This document shows, one piece after another, positions 27,817-28,565 of a DNA stretch of 28,565 nt. The stretch is from the NCBI GenBank assembly GCA_019115145.1, contig DXED01000040.1:1-28565 (forward strand). The letters are read 5' to 3'. The stretch comes from Claveliimonas intestinigallinarum (GTDB lineage: Bacteria; Bacillota; Clostridia; Lachnospirales; Lachnospiraceae). Every line of letters starts with the position of its first letter. The stretch's first letter is position 1. Made by a program: the position numbers and the translations under genes. Under the pieces are notes generated by a model. The model worked only from the letters and a program-made list of their open reading frames with translations. It was not told where the DNA came from and made no database searches.

Positions 27817-28565
27817 TTGCAGGAAGCAAACAAACTGAACACGGATCTTTCTCATCTTGAGGATCTGGCTTTCAAGTCCGCCGCGGACTACTTTGGCGAT
27901 GAGCTGATCCACTGGCTGGGTATCCCGGAGAAGGCCGTCCGGTCAGCGCCCACGGAAATAGTGGAGCTGGAGACCCGACACATGTACCAGGATTTTCTCT
28001 ACGAGATGGAAAACGGTCTCTGGTATCACTTTGAATTTGAGAGCGACTCAGTCTCCGTCAGCGATATGCGGCGGTTCCGGGAGTATGAGGCGTCCGCCTC
28101 CCGGCGGCTCGGCGGGCCGGTGATCACCTACGTCATCTGCTCCGACAGGGCCAAAAAGCTCCGGGACAGCATCACAGAGGGGATTAACACGTACCGGGTC
28201 CGCCTGATCCGATTAAAGGACGACAACTCAGACCAGCTCTTTTCCCGGCTTGCTGAAAATGGTGCCTCTTCTGTGTCGAGGGAAGACATCATTCCCCTGC
28301 TCCTCTCTCCCCTGATGGGAGGCAGTCTCAGACAGAAGAACCGGATCCTGCAGGCCATTCAGCTCCTGCGGGCAGCCGAGAGCTCCTTTGACCCGGAGGA
28401 GATCCAGAAGATGGAAGCGATACTCTACGCTTTTGCAGTGAAATTTTTGAAGGACGATGACCTGGAAGCAATAAAGGAGGCGATTGCCATGACAAAACTT
28501 GGACAGATGATATGGGATGACGCCATAGAGAAAGGGCGCGAGGAGTGGACGCGGATTGGAAGGCA
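27817..28565 (+). CDS. Rpn-like PD-(D/E)XK nuclease family protein, cut by window edge
   Basis: At least 249 codons, open to the right edge. The TTG start at 27817-27819 is preferred for GGAGGG about 5 nt upstream; no in-frame ATG with a good site lies nearby. The N-terminus (DLAFKSAADYFGDELIHWL) and the following YQDFLYEM then WYHFEFES recall the Rpn/transposase_31 group of PD-(D/E)XK nucleases; D59, E73 and E75 are the likely metal-binding residues. The rest is helical (LLLSPLMGG, AIKEAIAMTKLGQMIWDDA). Rpn-type proteins promote recombination or defend against phage in known cases. The usual C-terminal tail is beyond the edge. It is not in an obvious mobile element here. Confidence 0.65.
   Translation, partial: MQEANKLNTDLSHLEDLAFKSAADYFGDELIHWLGIPEKAVRSAPTEIVELETRHMYQDFLYEMENGLWYHFEFESDSVSVSDMRRFREYEASASRRLGGPVITYVICSDRAKKLRDSITEGINTYRVRLIRLKDDNSDQLFSRLAENGASSVSREDIIPLLLSPLMGGSLRQKNRILQAIQLLRAAESSFDPEEIQKMEAILYAFAVKFLKDDDLEAIKEAIAMTKLGQMIWDDAIEKGREEWTRIGR

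Noticed and set aside
27778..27861. 27-codon ATG ORF before the Rpn-like gene
   Set aside because: No ribosome binding site, and it overlaps the better supported TTG start in another frame.

Overview
The window looks like chromosomal DNA from a Gram-positive, GC-rich member of the Clostridia, most likely Lachnospiraceae. The signs are clostridial ribosome binding sites, several TTG starts, the firmicute gene order yaaO/gmk/holB/ricT/trmN6/rsmI, a lone MsmK-type sugar-importer ATPase, a BirA-type operator at bioY, and several proteins of lineage-restricted type. The species cannot be named from this sequence. Almost every gene is on the minus strand. Only bioY and a truncated nuclease-like gene at the right edge are on the plus strand. 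I recognise no tRNA, rRNA, CRISPR array or insertion sequence.

Layout, left to right. At 1-5000 there is a secreted DUF1002 protein, a thioredoxin-like protein with a 44-codon ORF overlapping its reading frame, trmB, another small ORF, and the glycogen branching enzyme glgB. At 5064-8348 there is a 1,094-residue protein of unknown role: TPR-like helices, a coiled coil, a very acidic Tyr-rich low-complexity tract, and a C-terminal AAA+-like module with an intact Walker A but an altered Walker B. At 8440-9400 there is an AT-rich island with a near-consensus minus-strand promoter followed by several tiny ORFs, nearly all in one frame; it is either a decayed gene or a peptide cluster. bioY follows under a BirA-like operator and shares a bidirectional terminator with a sigma factor/beta-propeller pair.

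Next come an aconitase-family hydratase with a palindrome inside its promoter, a compact ~94-nt non-coding RNA candidate just upstream of it, a PucR-type regulator preceded by a 51-residue membrane peptide, an orphan sigma-region-4-like protein, and the msmK-type ATPase, whose codon use differs clearly from its neighbours. From 25431 down to 18548 lies a tight run of seven genes: pgi, an Orn/Lys/Arg-decarboxylase-family protein, a guanylate-kinase-like protein, holB, ricT, trmN6 and rsmI. It ends in an elaborate three-helix terminator. To the right are a proline/glutamine-repeat membrane protein, mtnN, and the start of an Rpn/PD-(D/E)XK-type gene that runs off the edge.

Functional themes are carbohydrate storage and uptake (glgB, msmK, pgi), tRNA/rRNA modification and replication housekeeping (trmB, trmN6, rsmI, holB), biotin uptake, methyl-cycle salvage (mtnN), and one envelope-sensing sigma system. 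The most novel material is the 1,094-residue AAA+-like protein, the AT-rich small-ORF island, the small RNA upstream of the hydratase, and the sigma/beta-propeller pair. All family calls come from motif reading only; no searches were run.
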